Assembly (NCBI GenBank): GCA_036782755.1
Contig: DAIPYL010000032.1
Coordinates: forward strand, 1-18,459
Length of the DNA: 18,459 nt
Reading direction: 5' to 3'
Source: Jeotgalicoccus sp036782755
GTDB lineage: Bacteria; Bacillota; Bacilli; Staphylococcales; Salinicoccaceae
Part shown: positions 7,099 through 15,453 of the stretch, one piece after another
Layout of the letters: every line of letters begins with the position of its first letter
Numbering within the stretch: position 1 is the stretch's first letter
The notes under the pieces: model-generated
What the model saw: only the letters and a program-made list of their open reading frames with translations
What the model was told of the DNA's origin: nothing
Databases searched by the model: none
Translations under genes and position numbers: made by a program

Positions 7099-7860
7099 AT
7101 GAACTACAGAGTTAAATACTTGCTGAGACGTGTATTCAGACAGGCAGACAGGTTTACACTGTTAAACTTATCACCTGTGCTCATCTACATTGCAGGACTC
7201 GTACTTTTATTTATCGGTTTTATGACAGCCGAAGACAGCACAATGGTCCGGATTCTCTACGGAGCGGTCGGTTTTATGGCTGCGGTGTGGATATTCAGCA
7301 TGGTTATTCTGAATAAGAACGAAGCGTATGTTAAAGACTCCATTTTAAAAGTAAATTATATACCGCTGTATTTAAGAATACTGCCGACGATGATTTACCA
7401 GACTATTATGTTTATGATTTTTGTTACGATGTACAGCGCCTTTACAGCACTGTTCGTCGATAACTGGATGATGAATATATACTCGCTGCTGTATTATATA
7501 ATGCTCGGTGTTATTTTGGTCATTCCGTTTACGATGCTGTTCTTAGGTGTCTCAATGCACGTTAATACGAACAAGATCAATCCGGTGCTGTTTGTAATAG
7601 TCCTTTTAATCGTCCCGGTATTTTATTTGCCGGAACAGCTGCCATCCGTGATTGAAAATATTTTCAGTCTCAATCCATTTTATTATGTAATTAACGGACT
7701 TCAGAACAATGCGATTCATCAGGCATGGACTGTCAACCGTCTGCCGTTTGATGTGCTGTATGTAACTCAGGTGGCCATATTATATTTATGGATGTTCGAG
7801 GCATACAGCAAAATGAAAATACAATTATATAATGAAAAAAACAGCATGCCTGAATCTTAG
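7099..7860 (+). CDS. TagG-like ABC-2 permease, partner of the TagH-like protein
   Basis: A 253-residue membrane protein with about six hydrophobic segments (roughly 22-43, 48-70, 92-115, 125-150, 160-176 and 218-238). The region LPSVIENIFSLNPFYYVINGLQ (about 179-200) resembles the conserved NPLYYxVNG loop of TagG/ABC-2 export permeases. The N-terminal segment FTLLNLSPVLIYIAGLVLLF could be a worn version of the LGxxWxxLNPLL motif. It follows the TagH-like gene by 10 nt, with an AGGTGG ribosome binding site. Since its only neighbouring ATPase lacks catalytic residues, active teichoic acid export by this pair alone is doubtful. It could instead use an ATPase encoded elsewhere or be a non-transporting membrane complex. 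The assignment as a TagG relative is moderate. Confidence 0.6.
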   Translation: MNYRVKYLLRRVFRQADRFTLLNLSPVLIYIAGLVLLFIGFMTAEDSTMVRILYGAVGFMAAVWIFSMVILNKNEAYVKDSILKVNYIPLYLRILPTMIYQTIMFMIFVTMYSAFTALFVDNWMMNIYSLLYYIMLGVILVIPFTMLFLGVSMHVNTNKINPVLFVIVLLIVPVFYLPEQLPSVIENIFSLNPFYYVINGLQNNAIHQAWTVNRLPFDVLYVTQVAILYLWMFEAYSKMKIQLYNEKNSMPES

Positions 7861-7869
7861 GCATGCTGT
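7835..7869. terminator. Bidirectional terminator between the TagG-like gene and yfhP
   Basis: A perfect 10-bp stem pairs ACAGCATGCC (7841-7850) with GGCATGCTGT (7860-7869) around a 9-nt loop. Six A precede it (7835-7840), giving a T-run on the minus strand, so it is strongest for yfhP. On the plus strand the tail is only CATTTAATT. The stem lies inside the last codons and stop of the TagG-like gene. Confidence 0.85.
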
Positions 7870-7872
7870 CAT

Positions 7873-8850
7873 TTAATTATTGGCTACTTTTTGCTGCAGT
7901 TTAGTTTCTGAATATACCCAGCCGGTGTAGCTTGACTGTACCTCATAATCATCCTTGTCGAGATGCATAATGCAGACGAAAGGATAATGCCCGTCTTTTA
8001 AATATCTGAGATCGATATATCTGACTTCCACAGTATCTTCACTGAGTTCTTTAATTTCATATCTGTAGATTGAAGAGAAGAATGTAAACGACATAAAGTT
8101 TTTGTCATCTTTAACTGCTTCGAATAATTCTCTCTCGAGCGGACCGATTTTTTCAAAACGGTCGTAAAAGACAACCTGTCCTTTGAATGTGCGGCCGACA
8201 TAATATGCTTTTTCTGCAACGACGACGACACGCCATTCATTGAAGCGGAGTGTCGGGAGGCAGAATACACGCGTAATCTTATCATCAGGCAGACGCTCTT
8301 TAATTTTATTAATTAAAAATTTCTGGTAAATAAAACGCGCAATGTAGTAAAGTACGAGTGCTGCATATAATATAATGAACAGTGTAACCGGGTTAAAACC
8401 GATAAACCACAGTATAAAGTATATAATATGCATAACGATTATCGGAATGTCGATAGTATTAATAATGCCGAGCTGCAGCCATGTATGATTGAACGGCCGG
8501 AGCGCCTGGGTGCCGTATGCATTGAATATATCCGAAAATACATGGAGCGATACTGCAAACAGCGACCACAGATACATATTGATAAACGGCAGTCCGAAAA
8601 AAATACTGCTTAATACAGCGAGAAGGAGCGGCCAAATCACCAGGGTGAACGGCAGGGAGTGGGTAATTCCCCTGTGGTTTTTAATGTATACTGCATTATT
8701 TTTCATTTTCAAAACAGTATCCAGGTCGGGAATCAGAGATGCGCCGACTACAGTCGTAATAAATCCGGCTGAAACCGGATCGACTGCAGGGTCAATATGG
8801 GCAAGCCCGACAATTGTACCCCCCATTAATGTATGTGTTAAAGTATCCAT
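7873..8850 (-). CDS. yfhP: YfhP-like membrane-bound metal-dependent hydrolase family protein (YdjM/DUF457)
   Basis: A 325-residue protein. The N-terminal half (1-190) is membrane-embedded and carries the family histidine/aspartate signature: MDTLTH (His6), PDLD (Asp42, Asp44), NHRGITHS (His59, His64) and SLHVFSD (His103, Asp107). The remaining 130 residues are soluble and beta-rich. It matches Bacillus YfhP in the YdjM/PF04307 family, annotated as membrane-bound metal-dependent hydrolase although the substrate is unknown. Bacillus YfhP has been reported to affect expression of neighbouring yfh genes. A GGAGTG ribosome binding site lies 7 nt before the ATG. It is divergent from mutY, as in Bacillus where yfhP adjoins yfhQ (mutY). 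Confidence 0.87.
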   Translation of the reverse strand: MDTLTHTLMGGTIVGLAHIDPAVDPVSAGFITTVVGASLIPDLDTVLKMKNNAVYIKNHRGITHSLPFTLVIWPLLLAVLSSIFFGLPFINMYLWSLFAVSLHVFSDIFNAYGTQALRPFNHTWLQLGIINTIDIPIIVMHIIYFILWFIGFNPVTLFIILYAALVLYYIARFIYQKFLINKIKERLPDDKITRVFCLPTLRFNEWRVVVVAEKAYYVGRTFKGQVVFYDRFEKIGPLERELFEAVKDDKNFMSFTFFSSIYRYEIKELSEDTVEVRYIDLRYLKDGHYPFVCIMHLDKDDYEVQSSYTGWVYSETKLQQKVANN

Positions 8851-8914
8851 GATTTCACTCCGTTTCAGTACGGTATTTTATTTATAAATAATTTTTAAAA
8901 AGGTGAGTTTTAAA

Positions 8915-9952
8915 ATGTTCAAAAGACCGGTATTTAATAATACATTACTTAATTGGTATCACGCAAACAAACGAAATCTGCCGTGGCGTGAGACATCCGA
9001 TCCTTTTAAAATATGGCTGAGCGAAGTGATGCTTCAGCAAACTCAAGTCATTACTGTTATACCCTATTATGAGAGATTTATAACAAAATATGAGGACCTC
9101 GATGCGCTCGCAAACGCAGATGAACAGACGCTCCTGAAGGACTGGGAAGGCCTCGGGTACTATAACAGAATCCGCAATTTCCAGCACGCAGTAAAAGAGG
9201 TTCAGGAAAAATATGATTCAAAAGTTCCGGACTGCCCGGATGAGTTTTTCAGCCTGAAAGGTGTCGGACCGTATATCGGCGGTGCAGTGCAGAGTATTGC
9301 TTTTAATAACCAGCTCGCTGCGGTCGACGGCAACGTGCTCCGTGTCATGTCGAGACTGAATCGCGACGGGCGTGATATGACTAAAGCGAGTGTGCAAAAA
9401 GATGTGAAACGCTACATCGAAAAAGATATGCCGCTCGAAGCGGGTGATTTTAACCAGGCGCTGATGGAACTCGGTGCAACCATCTGTACGCCGCGCACAC
9501 CGAAGTGCGTCATCTGTCCGGTCAAAGAACATTGTGAGGCGCTGAAAGCAAATGAAGTCATGCAGTATCCGCTGAAAAAGAAACAAAAAGCGAAGCAGGA
9601 ATACTTCTATAACGTTTACTTTATATTGAATGATAAAGATGAAATTCTCTTAATCAAGCAGGAAGATGACTTATTAAAAGGCATGTATGAACTGCCGAGA
9701 TATGATGTTGATACGTCGCTCGAATCGATTGAAGAGGAATATAATATCCAGCTCAGCCAGCCGGGTGCACCGGTCGGTGACCATAAGCACGTGTTTACAC
9801 ATAAAATATGGTATATGGAAGGTTACATCGTTTATACAGTGAATGAGAATGAGAACTTTATCCCGCTGAAAGATGTTAAAAATCTTCCCATGAGTGTAGC
9901 CATGCAGAAAATGATGAATTTAATTAATACTGCTTCGGAATCCGAACTGTAA
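8915..9952 (+). CDS. mutY: Adenine DNA glycosylase MutY
   Basis: A 345-residue base-excision repair enzyme that removes adenine mispaired with 8-oxoguanine. Visible features in order: catalytic Glu37 in SEVMLQQTQV, the helix-hairpin-helix LKGVGPYIGGA (114-124), catalytic Asp138 in VDGNVLRV, a complete [4Fe-4S] motif Cys191-x6-Cys198-x2-Cys201-x5-Cys207, and a C-terminal Nudix-like 8-oxoG recognition domain (about 228-335). The start is set at ATG 8915, because the upstream GTG at 8903 is part of the ribosome binding site AAGGTGAG. The 8-oxoG recognition loop reads Phe294-Thr295-His296, where Geobacillus and E. coli MutY have Phe-Ser-His; Ser to Thr is conservative. It diverges from yfhP, and ntdp follows. 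Confidence 0.95.
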   Translation: MFKRPVFNNTLLNWYHANKRNLPWRETSDPFKIWLSEVMLQQTQVITVIPYYERFITKYEDLDALANADEQTLLKDWEGLGYYNRIRNFQHAVKEVQEKYDSKVPDCPDEFFSLKGVGPYIGGAVQSIAFNNQLAAVDGNVLRVMSRLNRDGRDMTKASVQKDVKRYIEKDMPLEAGDFNQALMELGATICTPRTPKCVICPVKEHCEALKANEVMQYPLKKKQKAKQEYFYNVYFILNDKDEILLIKQEDDLLKGMYELPRYDVDTSLESIEEEYNIQLSQPGAPVGDHKHVFTHKIWYMEGYIVYTVNENENFIPLKDVKNLPMSVAMQKMMNLINTASESEL

Positions 9953-9977
9953 ATTTTTAAAACACATGCTGCTATGC

Positions 9978-9983
9978 TATACT
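9978..9983 (+). promoter_or_regulatory. Extended -10 promoter candidate for ntdp
   Basis: TATACT (9978-9983) is preceded by TGC, making a TGnTATACT extended -10. The -35 region 17 nt upstream (TTTTAA, 9955-9960) is weak, as is usual for extended -10 promoters. A start near 9990 would give a leader of about 27 nt with the AAAGGTGG ribosome binding site. mutY has no visible terminator, so read-through may also contribute. Confidence 0.45.
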
Positions 9984-10016
9984 GTTTACGTAAATAATAA
10001 AGGTGGTGGCAGTATT

Positions 10017-10553
10017 ATGGTGATGGAATCCATCCCCGAAGAGGGAAGTAAAATGAGGATTCAAAGCTATAAACATGATGGTAAAATCCACCGGGTATGG
10101 AGCGAAACGACAATTCTGAAAGGAACCGACCACGTCGTTATTGGTGGAAATAACCGTACGCTTGTTACAGAAAGTGACGGGAGAAAATGGGTAACGCGAG
10201 AACCCGCTATCGTTTATTTCCATAAAGATTTCTGGTTTAACGTCATCTGCATGTTCAGAGATGACGGTGTTTACTATTACTGCAACTTATCTTCACCATA
10301 TGCCTGTGATGACGAGGCGATTAAGTATATCGACTACGATCTGGATATTAAAGTATATCCGGACGGCAAGTATCATCTTCTGGATGAAGATGAATACAAA
10401 GTGCACCGCAGCAAAATGAATTATCCGGAGAGCATCGATGAGATTTTAAGACATCAGGTCGATGAACTGCAGCAGTGGATAGAACACAAAAAAGGACCAT
10501 TCGCTCCAGATTTTATAAAGGTATGGCACCATCGTTTTAATAATGAACATTAA
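10017..10553 (+). CDS. ntdp: Nucleoside tri- and diphosphatase (DUF402/UPF0374)
   Basis: A 178-residue protein very close to the S. aureus DUF402 protein described as a nucleoside tri/diphosphatase (Ntdp), which hydrolyses NTPs and NDPs with a divalent metal. Shared stretches include IQSYKHDGKIHRVWSETT, VIGGNNRTLVTESDGR, TREPAIVYFHKDFWFNVIC, the acidic KYIDYDLDIKVYPDGKYHLLDEDEY, and the C-terminal QQWIEHKKGPFAPDFIKVW. I chose ATG 10017 because homology starts at MVMESIPEEG and AAAGGTGG precedes it. A longer in-frame start at 9966 would begin upstream of the promoter's likely start site. It has its own promoter and terminator and lies between mutY and the ABC exporter. Confidence 0.92.
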   Translation: MVMESIPEEGSKMRIQSYKHDGKIHRVWSETTILKGTDHVVIGGNNRTLVTESDGRKWVTREPAIVYFHKDFWFNVICMFRDDGVYYYCNLSSPYACDDEAIKYIDYDLDIKVYPDGKYHLLDEDEYKVHRSKMNYPESIDEILRHQVDELQQWIEHKKGPFAPDFIKVWHHRFNNEH

Positions 10554-10582
10554 CCAATCGGCCGAGAGTTGATTGGTTTTAC
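10552..10582 (+). terminator. Rho-independent terminator after ntdp
   Basis: The stem pairs AACCAATC (10552-10559) with GATTGGTT (10571-10578) around an 11-nt loop, followed by TTTTACTAATTT overlapping the stem end. It begins directly at the ntdp stop codon and ends about 10 nt before the ribosome binding site TGGAGG (10591-10596) of the ABC exporter. Confidence 0.75.
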
Positions 10583-10607
10583 TAATTTAATGGAGGCACA
10601 CTCATAA

Positions 10608-12344
10608 ATGATCAGACGTTATATGCAATTCGTTAAGCCGTACTACGGTATTATCGGCTTAACCATTTTAATCGGTGTACTGAAATTTGGTATTCCGCTT
10701 CTTATTCCTTTATTCGTCGCCTATGCCATAGACAGCATTATTCTCGCTGACGGCCTCGCGTACGATGAACGCATTTCGATGCTGATACAGGTACTTCTTG
10801 CATTTGCAGTAGTATTCGTAGTTTTAAGGCCCCCTGTAGAATTCTTCAGACAATATTTAGCTCAGCGTACGAGCAACAAAATACTTTACGATATAAGGAA
10901 GAAATTATACGGGCATCTGCAGATGCTGAGTGCGAAATTTTACTCCAATAACAAAGTCGGTGAAGTCATCTCGCGTGTAATCAACGACGTTGAGCAGACA
11001 AAAGACTTTATTATGACCGGTCTGATGAACGTTTGGCTGGACCTCGTTACAATAATTATCGCACTGATTATTATGTTTAACTTAAACGTGGAACTCGCAT
11101 TCGCTTCAATTTTAATTTTCCCGTTCTATATTTTTGGTGTCTGGTTCTTCTTCGGACGCTTAAGAGCGAAAACGAGAAACCGTTCGCAGGCACTGGCGGA
11201 AGTACAAGGCTTCCTGCATGAAAGAGTGCAGGGCATTAACGTTGTAAAAAGCTTTGCGATAGAAAACCATGAAGAAGAAAGATTCGATAAAAAAAATAAT
11301 AACTTCCTGACAAAAGCGCTGGATCATTCACGCTGGACAGCTTACAGCTTTATGGTGGTTAATACAATTACAGATATCGGTCCGCTGATTGTTATCGGTT
11401 ACGGTACTTTCCTCGTATTAAATGGAGATTTAACAGTTGGTGTGCTGGCAGCGTTCGTTGCATATCTAGAACGTTTATATGGACCGCTCCGCAGACTGGT
11501 GTCATCATCGACAGCACTGACACAGAGCATTGCATCAATGGACCGTGTCTTCGGACTGTTCGATGTACCTTACGATGTAAAAGATAAAGTAGGCTCGGAG
11601 CCGATTAAAGAAGTTAAAGGTCATATTCAAATTGAAAATGCAGGATTTAAATACGATGAAAATGACAATGAAATACTGAAAAATATTAATCTGGATATAC
11701 CGGTAGGGCAGACCGTGGCGTTTGTCGGTATGAGCGGCGGCGGTAAATCGTCACTTGTGTCACTGATTCCAAGATTTTATGATGTCACATCGGGCAGTAT
11801 TAAAATTGACGGCCAGGATATAAGAGATGTGACAGTCCGTTCTCTGAGAGATAACCTCGGAATTGTCATGCAGGACAACATTCTGTTCTCGGACTCAATA
11901 AGAGAAAACATTCTTCTGGCGAAACCCGAGGCAACAGACGAAGAGGTTCTGCTCGCTGCACAGCGTGCCAATGCCCATGAATTCATTATGAATCTGGAAG
12001 AAGGGTATGATACAACAGTAGGGGAACGCGGTGTGAAATTGTCCGGAGGACAGAAACAGCGGATCGCAATCGCACGTGTCTTCCTTAAAAACCCGCCGAT
12101 TCTTATTCTTGATGAGGCAACAAGTGCGCTGGATCTTGAAAGTGAAAGTATTATTCAGGACACACTGGACAAACTGTCATCAGACAGAACAACACTAGTT
12201 GTTGCACACAGATTATCGACAGTGACTCATGCTGATAAAATTGTCGTCATAGAAAATGGACAAATTTCAGAGGTGGGTACTCATACTGAATTAATGTCCA
12301 GAAACGGAGCTTACAAAAACTTATACGATATCCAAGGACTGTAA
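10608..12344 (+). CDS. Homodimeric multidrug ABC exporter, Sav1866 orthologue
   Basis: A 578-residue half-transporter with the same length and close sequence identity throughout to S. aureus Sav1866, the structurally characterised multidrug/lipid exporter. The membrane domain is 1-320 (six helices, with coupling regions such as RSQALAEVQGFLHERVQG). The ATPase domain is 330-578: Walker A GMSGGGKS (374-381), Q-loop Gln422, NILFSD, signature LSGGQ (478-482), Walker B ILILD with catalytic Glu503, D-loop SALD, and switch His534. All motifs are intact, in contrast to the dead TagH-like protein. It is expected to work as a homodimer in the cytoplasmic membrane. TGGAGG lies 11 nt before the ATG. No promoter fits between the ntdp terminator and the gene. 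The glycosylase gene follows after 16 bp. Confidence 0.95.
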   Translation: MIRRYMQFVKPYYGIIGLTILIGVLKFGIPLLIPLFVAYAIDSIILADGLAYDERISMLIQVLLAFAVVFVVLRPPVEFFRQYLAQRTSNKILYDIRKKLYGHLQMLSAKFYSNNKVGEVISRVINDVEQTKDFIMTGLMNVWLDLVTIIIALIIMFNLNVELAFASILIFPFYIFGVWFFFGRLRAKTRNRSQALAEVQGFLHERVQGINVVKSFAIENHEEERFDKKNNNFLTKALDHSRWTAYSFMVVNTITDIGPLIVIGYGTFLVLNGDLTVGVLAAFVAYLERLYGPLRRLVSSSTALTQSIASMDRVFGLFDVPYDVKDKVGSEPIKEVKGHIQIENAGFKYDENDNEILKNINLDIPVGQTVAFVGMSGGGKSSLVSLIPRFYDVTSGSIKIDGQDIRDVTVRSLRDNLGIVMQDNILFSDSIRENILLAKPEATDEEVLLAAQRANAHEFIMNLEEGYDTTVGERGVKLSGGQKQRIAIARVFLKNPPILILDEATSALDLESESIIQDTLDKLSSDRTTLVVAHRLSTVTHADKIVVIENGQISEVGTHTELMSRNGAYKNLYDIQGL

Positions 12345-12360
12345 AGGGCTGATATTTTAA

Positions 12361-12969
12361 ATGACTCATTTAAATATAGATTTTTTAAGCGACAATACGC
12401 TGGAGGCAGCAAAACAGCTGCTCGGCGTTGAAGTTGTTACGGAAATTGACGGTAAGATTACGAGCGGTTATATTACCGAGGTCGAAGCATATCTCGGCTT
12501 GAATGACAGAGCAGCTCATACTTTCAGCGGCAAGGTAACGAAAAAGAACGCAATGATGTTTGAGCCGTACGGTCACATATATGTGTATACGATGCACGGC
12601 CACAACTGTATGAACTTTGTCACGACAACAGACCGTCCGGAAGGAATACTAATCCGCGGCATTGAGCCGCATCAGGGTATCGATGTAATGAAGGAAAGAC
12701 GGGGAAAAGATACCGACCTGACTGCAGGACCAGGTAAACTGACTAAAGCACTTGGTATTACACGGGCTGAGCATAACGGTGCAAAAATTAACGGAGAAAT
12801 TCTCCATGTGCTGCCTGGCAGAAAGCCTGCAGTAATTGAGGAAACAAAACGTATCGGTATCGATAACAAAGAAGAAGCTGTTGATTATTTATACCGCTTT
12901 ATCGTTAAAGGGAACCCGAATGTAAGCAGGTTTAAAGGGAAAGCTGATATTAATAATGGATGGCAATAA
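12361..12969 (+). CDS. DNA-3-methyladenine glycosylase (AAG/MPG family)
   Basis: A 202-residue monofunctional DNA glycosylase of the alkyladenine family (human MPG/AAG, Bacillus YxlJ), which excises alkylated purines and hypoxanthine. Catalytic Glu42 is in ITEVEAYLG. The DNA-intercalating and pocket residues lie in GHIYVYTMHGHNCMNFVT (71-88). LTAGPGKLTKALGI (120-133) is the other conserved block. The length is typical. The ribosome binding site is weak (AAAGG about 12 nt upstream), and the gene starts 16 bp after the exporter, so it is probably co-transcribed with it. A strong bidirectional terminator follows at once. Co-location with mutY suggests a repair-oriented neighbourhood; that is inference. 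Confidence 0.92.
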   Translation: MTHLNIDFLSDNTLEAAKQLLGVEVVTEIDGKITSGYITEVEAYLGLNDRAAHTFSGKVTKKNAMMFEPYGHIYVYTMHGHNCMNFVTTTDRPEGILIRGIEPHQGIDVMKERRGKDTDLTAGPGKLTKALGITRAEHNGAKINGEILHVLPGRKPAVIEETKRIGIDNKEEAVDYLYRFIVKGNPNVSRFKGKADINNGWQ

Positions 12970-13002
12970 AAAAACTGCGGAGAACTTCTCCGCAGTTTTT
13001 TT
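12968..13002. terminator. Bidirectional terminator between convergent genes
   Basis: The stem pairs ACTGCGGAG (12974-12982) with CTCCGCAGT (12988-12996) around AACTT. It is flanked by A6 before and T7 after, so it works on both strands. It separates the glycosylase gene (plus) from the aromatic-acid-exporter-type gene (minus), whose stop codon lies in its flank at 13001. Confidence 0.92.
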
Positions 13003-14110
13003 ATATATCTAAAGTTTCATCCTGTATATCAATCTTGTTTTTCTCAATATGATAGCTGAAGAAACTGTTTGTCAGTCTGTCTACACGATCAATCGCACGT
13101 GAGTATTCATGCATTGATGTAATGATTTCCAGTATGTTTTCATATTGGAGTTTATCATCTTCATCAGTGAGCTGTGAATAATCTTTAAGGAAATGTGTCA
13201 TTAAGCTCTCTTCAAAATAATTGGAACCTTCGACATAAAGTTCTGATGTTTCAGGTTTAATTTTTTCAGTGAACTTCATAAATACCTGTTCGTGGTAAGC
13301 CATCATTTCATCCATTTCAATACGGATATGATATTTTAATTCGTCAGGCAGATGTTTGTAATCATTTTCGTAACGGTTGATACGCTTCAGCAGATTATAT
13401 GCCTGTCTCGTTGAAGCAATCATATGCTTAAAGAGAACTTTACGGCGATGGTCGCCAAATCGCTGTTTTTTAAACAGATTGCGTTCTTCTTTATACCATG
13501 AATACATCGTTTCCAGTTTTGTTACACGTTTTTGCAGCTGCTCAAGATCCTTTTTAACGTTTTGTGACTCCGTGACTGCGTTAAGTTCCAAACGCATCCA
13601 CTTAAAAATGTCATTCGCGATATTAAAACAGTTATGATACATCTTCGTTTCATAACGAGGCGGGATAAAGACCAGATTGACAAGCAGTGATACAAGAACA
13701 CCAATCATCACAAGCGAGAAACGTGTTCCTGCAGTAATAAGGAAATCGGTTGTGCTGAGATCCGCACCGAAAGGCACGTCCATAATAGCAACAACGGTAA
13801 TAACTGCAAGCGTTGATACACTTTGTAATTTAAAGAATAACAGCATTGCGAGCACTAATATTACAGTCAGACCGATAATCAGCACGTTGCTCCCGAATAG
13901 GAGCACCATGATAATAGCTGATATTGCCCCGATTGTGTTACCTCTGAATTGGTTCCATGTTGTTTCAAGAGAACGGTATACATTTGGCTGCAATGCATTG
14001 ACCGCAGCAATTCCGGCAATCAGTGCCGGTGTTAAGCCAATTTGATTTGTAATTAAGAAAGTTAAAACAACGGCTATACCCGTTTTTAATACTCTAGCAC
14101 CAAAACGCAT
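13001..14110 (-). CDS. Aromatic acid exporter family (ArAE/FUSC-type) membrane protein
   Basis: A 369-residue protein. The first 155 residues hold about five or six hydrophobic helices (GIAVVLTFLITNQIGL, ALIAGIAAVNALQPNVYRS, AISAIIMVLLFG, and others). The remainder is a long cytoplasmic, charged helical region with coiled-coil character (about 175-345). This matches the Firmicute aromatic-acid-exporter-like families (DUF939 and ArAE C-terminal domain). Substrate is unknown; the name comes from distant relatives. The AGGAG ribosome binding site overlaps the stop codon of hemL (TTTAGGAG), so the gene is the second in a hemL operon. A similar gene lies next to gsaB in staphylococci. Confidence 0.83.
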   Translation of the reverse strand: MRFGARVLKTGIAVVLTFLITNQIGLTPALIAGIAAVNALQPNVYRSLETTWNQFRGNTIGAISAIIMVLLFGSNVLIIGLTVILVLAMLLFFKLQSVSTLAVITVVAIMDVPFGADLSTTDFLITAGTRFSLVMIGVLVSLLVNLVFIPPRYETKMYHNCFNIANDIFKWMRLELNAVTESQNVKKDLEQLQKRVTKLETMYSWYKEERNLFKKQRFGDHRRKVLFKHMIASTRQAYNLLKRINRYENDYKHLPDELKYHIRIEMDEMMAYHEQVFMKFTEKIKPETSELYVEGSNYFEESLMTHFLKDYSQLTDEDDKLQYENILEIITSMHEYSRAIDRVDRLTNSFFSYHIEKNKIDIQDETLDI

Positions 14111-14121
14111 GGCACCAACTC

Positions 14122-15414
14122 CTAAAGGTCATTTTTGAACACATCATCAACTATAGCAAGTGTATCATCAATATCTTTATCTGTATGTTCTGTTGTTAAG
14201 AACCATGCTTCATATTTTGAAGGTGCGATATTAATCCCGCGGCTGATCAGTCCTCTGAAAAATCTGGCAAATACTTCGCCGTCACTTGCTTCAGCTTGAG
14301 TGTAGTTGGTAACCGTTTCATCAGTAAAGTAAATTGTCAAGGCACCGACGAGACGGTTAATTTTAGCAGTAACATTATGTTTTTCGATTAAGGCGTTAAG
14401 ACCATCTTCGAGTTTTGCTCCAAGTCTGTCGAGTTCCTCATAGACACCCGGCTGTTCAAGTACTTCAAGACATGCAAGACCTGCAGCCATCGACAGAGGA
14501 TTGCCCGCCATAGTGCCGGCCTGGTATGCAGCGCCGAGCGGTGCAACACTTTCCATAATATCCAGTCGGCCGCCGTATGCTCCAATCGGTGTTCCGCCGC
14601 CGATAATTTTACCCATGGCAGTTAAATCCGGAGTAACGCCGACGATGTCAGTAGCTGAACCGTAACCGAAACGGAATGCTGTAATCACTTCATCGTAAAT
14701 TACAAGCGACCCGTTGTCGTGTGCAATATCGTTAACAGCCTGTAAAAATCCTTCAGCAGGTTCAACAATACCGAAGTTTCCGACAATCGGTTCAACAAGT
14801 ACTGCAGCAATTTCATCACCGAAGTGGCTGACTGCTGCTTTAAAATCTTCCAGATTATTAAAAGGAACAGTAATTACATCCTGCGCTACACTTTCAGGTA
14901 CACCAGCTGAATCCGGAGTGCCGAGCTGCGAAGGACCGCTGCCTGCTGCAACGAGTACCAGATCTGAATGGCCGTGGTAGCAGCCTTCAAATTTAATGAC
15001 TTTATTGCGTCCTGTGTAAGCACGTGCCACACGGATAGTCGTCATGACTGCTTCTGTTCCGGAGTTGACGAAACGGACGCGTTCCAGTGAAGGAATGGCT
15101 TTTTGAAGTTTTCTTGCAAAATCAATTTCCAGCTGAGTCGATGTACCATACAGTATACCCTTGCTTGACTGCTCGGTAATCGCTTCATGGATTCTGGGAT
15201 GAGCATGGCCGGTAATAATAGGACCGTATGCCGCGAGATAGTCGATATATTTGTTGCCGTCGACATCGTAGAAGTATGGACCTTCTGCTCTTTCCATGAC
15301 TAACGGCGCACCGCCGCCTACAGCTTTGTAAGATCTTGATGGTGAGTTGACGCCGCCGAGAATGACCTCTTCAGCATCGATTTGCAATTTCTTTGAATTC
15401 GTATGATTATACAT
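14122..15414 (-). CDS. hemL: Glutamate-1-semialdehyde 2,1-aminomutase (GsaB-type)
   Basis: A 430-residue PLP enzyme converting glutamate-1-semialdehyde to 5-aminolevulinate for haem synthesis. It is a class-III aminotransferase fold with NSGTEAVMTTIRVAR (117-131), CYHGHSD (145-151), Asp241 in IYDEVITAFR, and PLP-binding Lys269 in AMGKIIGGGTPIGAYGG. Length matches the family. The upstream region has AAGGATG as ribosome binding site and an extended -10 promoter. In S. aureus the copy next to bcp and perR is gsaB, a second hemL outside the main hem operon; by context this is that copy. It heads an operon with the exporter-type gene, 11 nt downstream. Confidence 0.93.
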   Translation of the reverse strand: MYNHTNSKKLQIDAEEVILGGVNSPSRSYKAVGGGAPLVMERAEGPYFYDVDGNKYIDYLAAYGPIITGHAHPRIHEAITEQSSKGILYGTSTQLEIDFARKLQKAIPSLERVRFVNSGTEAVMTTIRVARAYTGRNKVIKFEGCYHGHSDLVLVAAGSGPSQLGTPDSAGVPESVAQDVITVPFNNLEDFKAAVSHFGDEIAAVLVEPIVGNFGIVEPAEGFLQAVNDIAHDNGSLVIYDEVITAFRFGYGSATDIVGVTPDLTAMGKIIGGGTPIGAYGGRLDIMESVAPLGAAYQAGTMAGNPLSMAAGLACLEVLEQPGVYEELDRLGAKLEDGLNALIEKHNVTAKINRLVGALTIYFTDETVTNYTQAEASDGEVFARFFRGLISRGINIAPSKYEAWFLTTEHTDKDIDDTLAIVDDVFKNDL

Positions 15415-15453
15415 AATTTCATCCTTACTTTTCGTCAGTTTTATTCATTCAAT

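Noticed and set aside
8489..8887. 132-codon plus-strand ORF opposite yfhP
   Set aside because: It is antisense to the well-supported yfhP gene, has no ribosome binding site and no recognisable protein features.
8903..8914. GTG start for mutY at 8903
   Set aside because: This GTG is part of the AAGGTGAG ribosome binding site of the ATG at 8915.
9218..9586. 122-codon minus-strand ORF inside mutY
   Set aside because: It lies opposite the iron-sulphur and helix-hairpin-helix coding region of mutY, where codon constraint creates open antisense frames.
13677..14045. 122-codon plus-strand ORF opposite the exporter-type gene
   Set aside because: It is an antisense shadow of a membrane protein gene with low-complexity Thr/Ile/Val content and no initiation signal.
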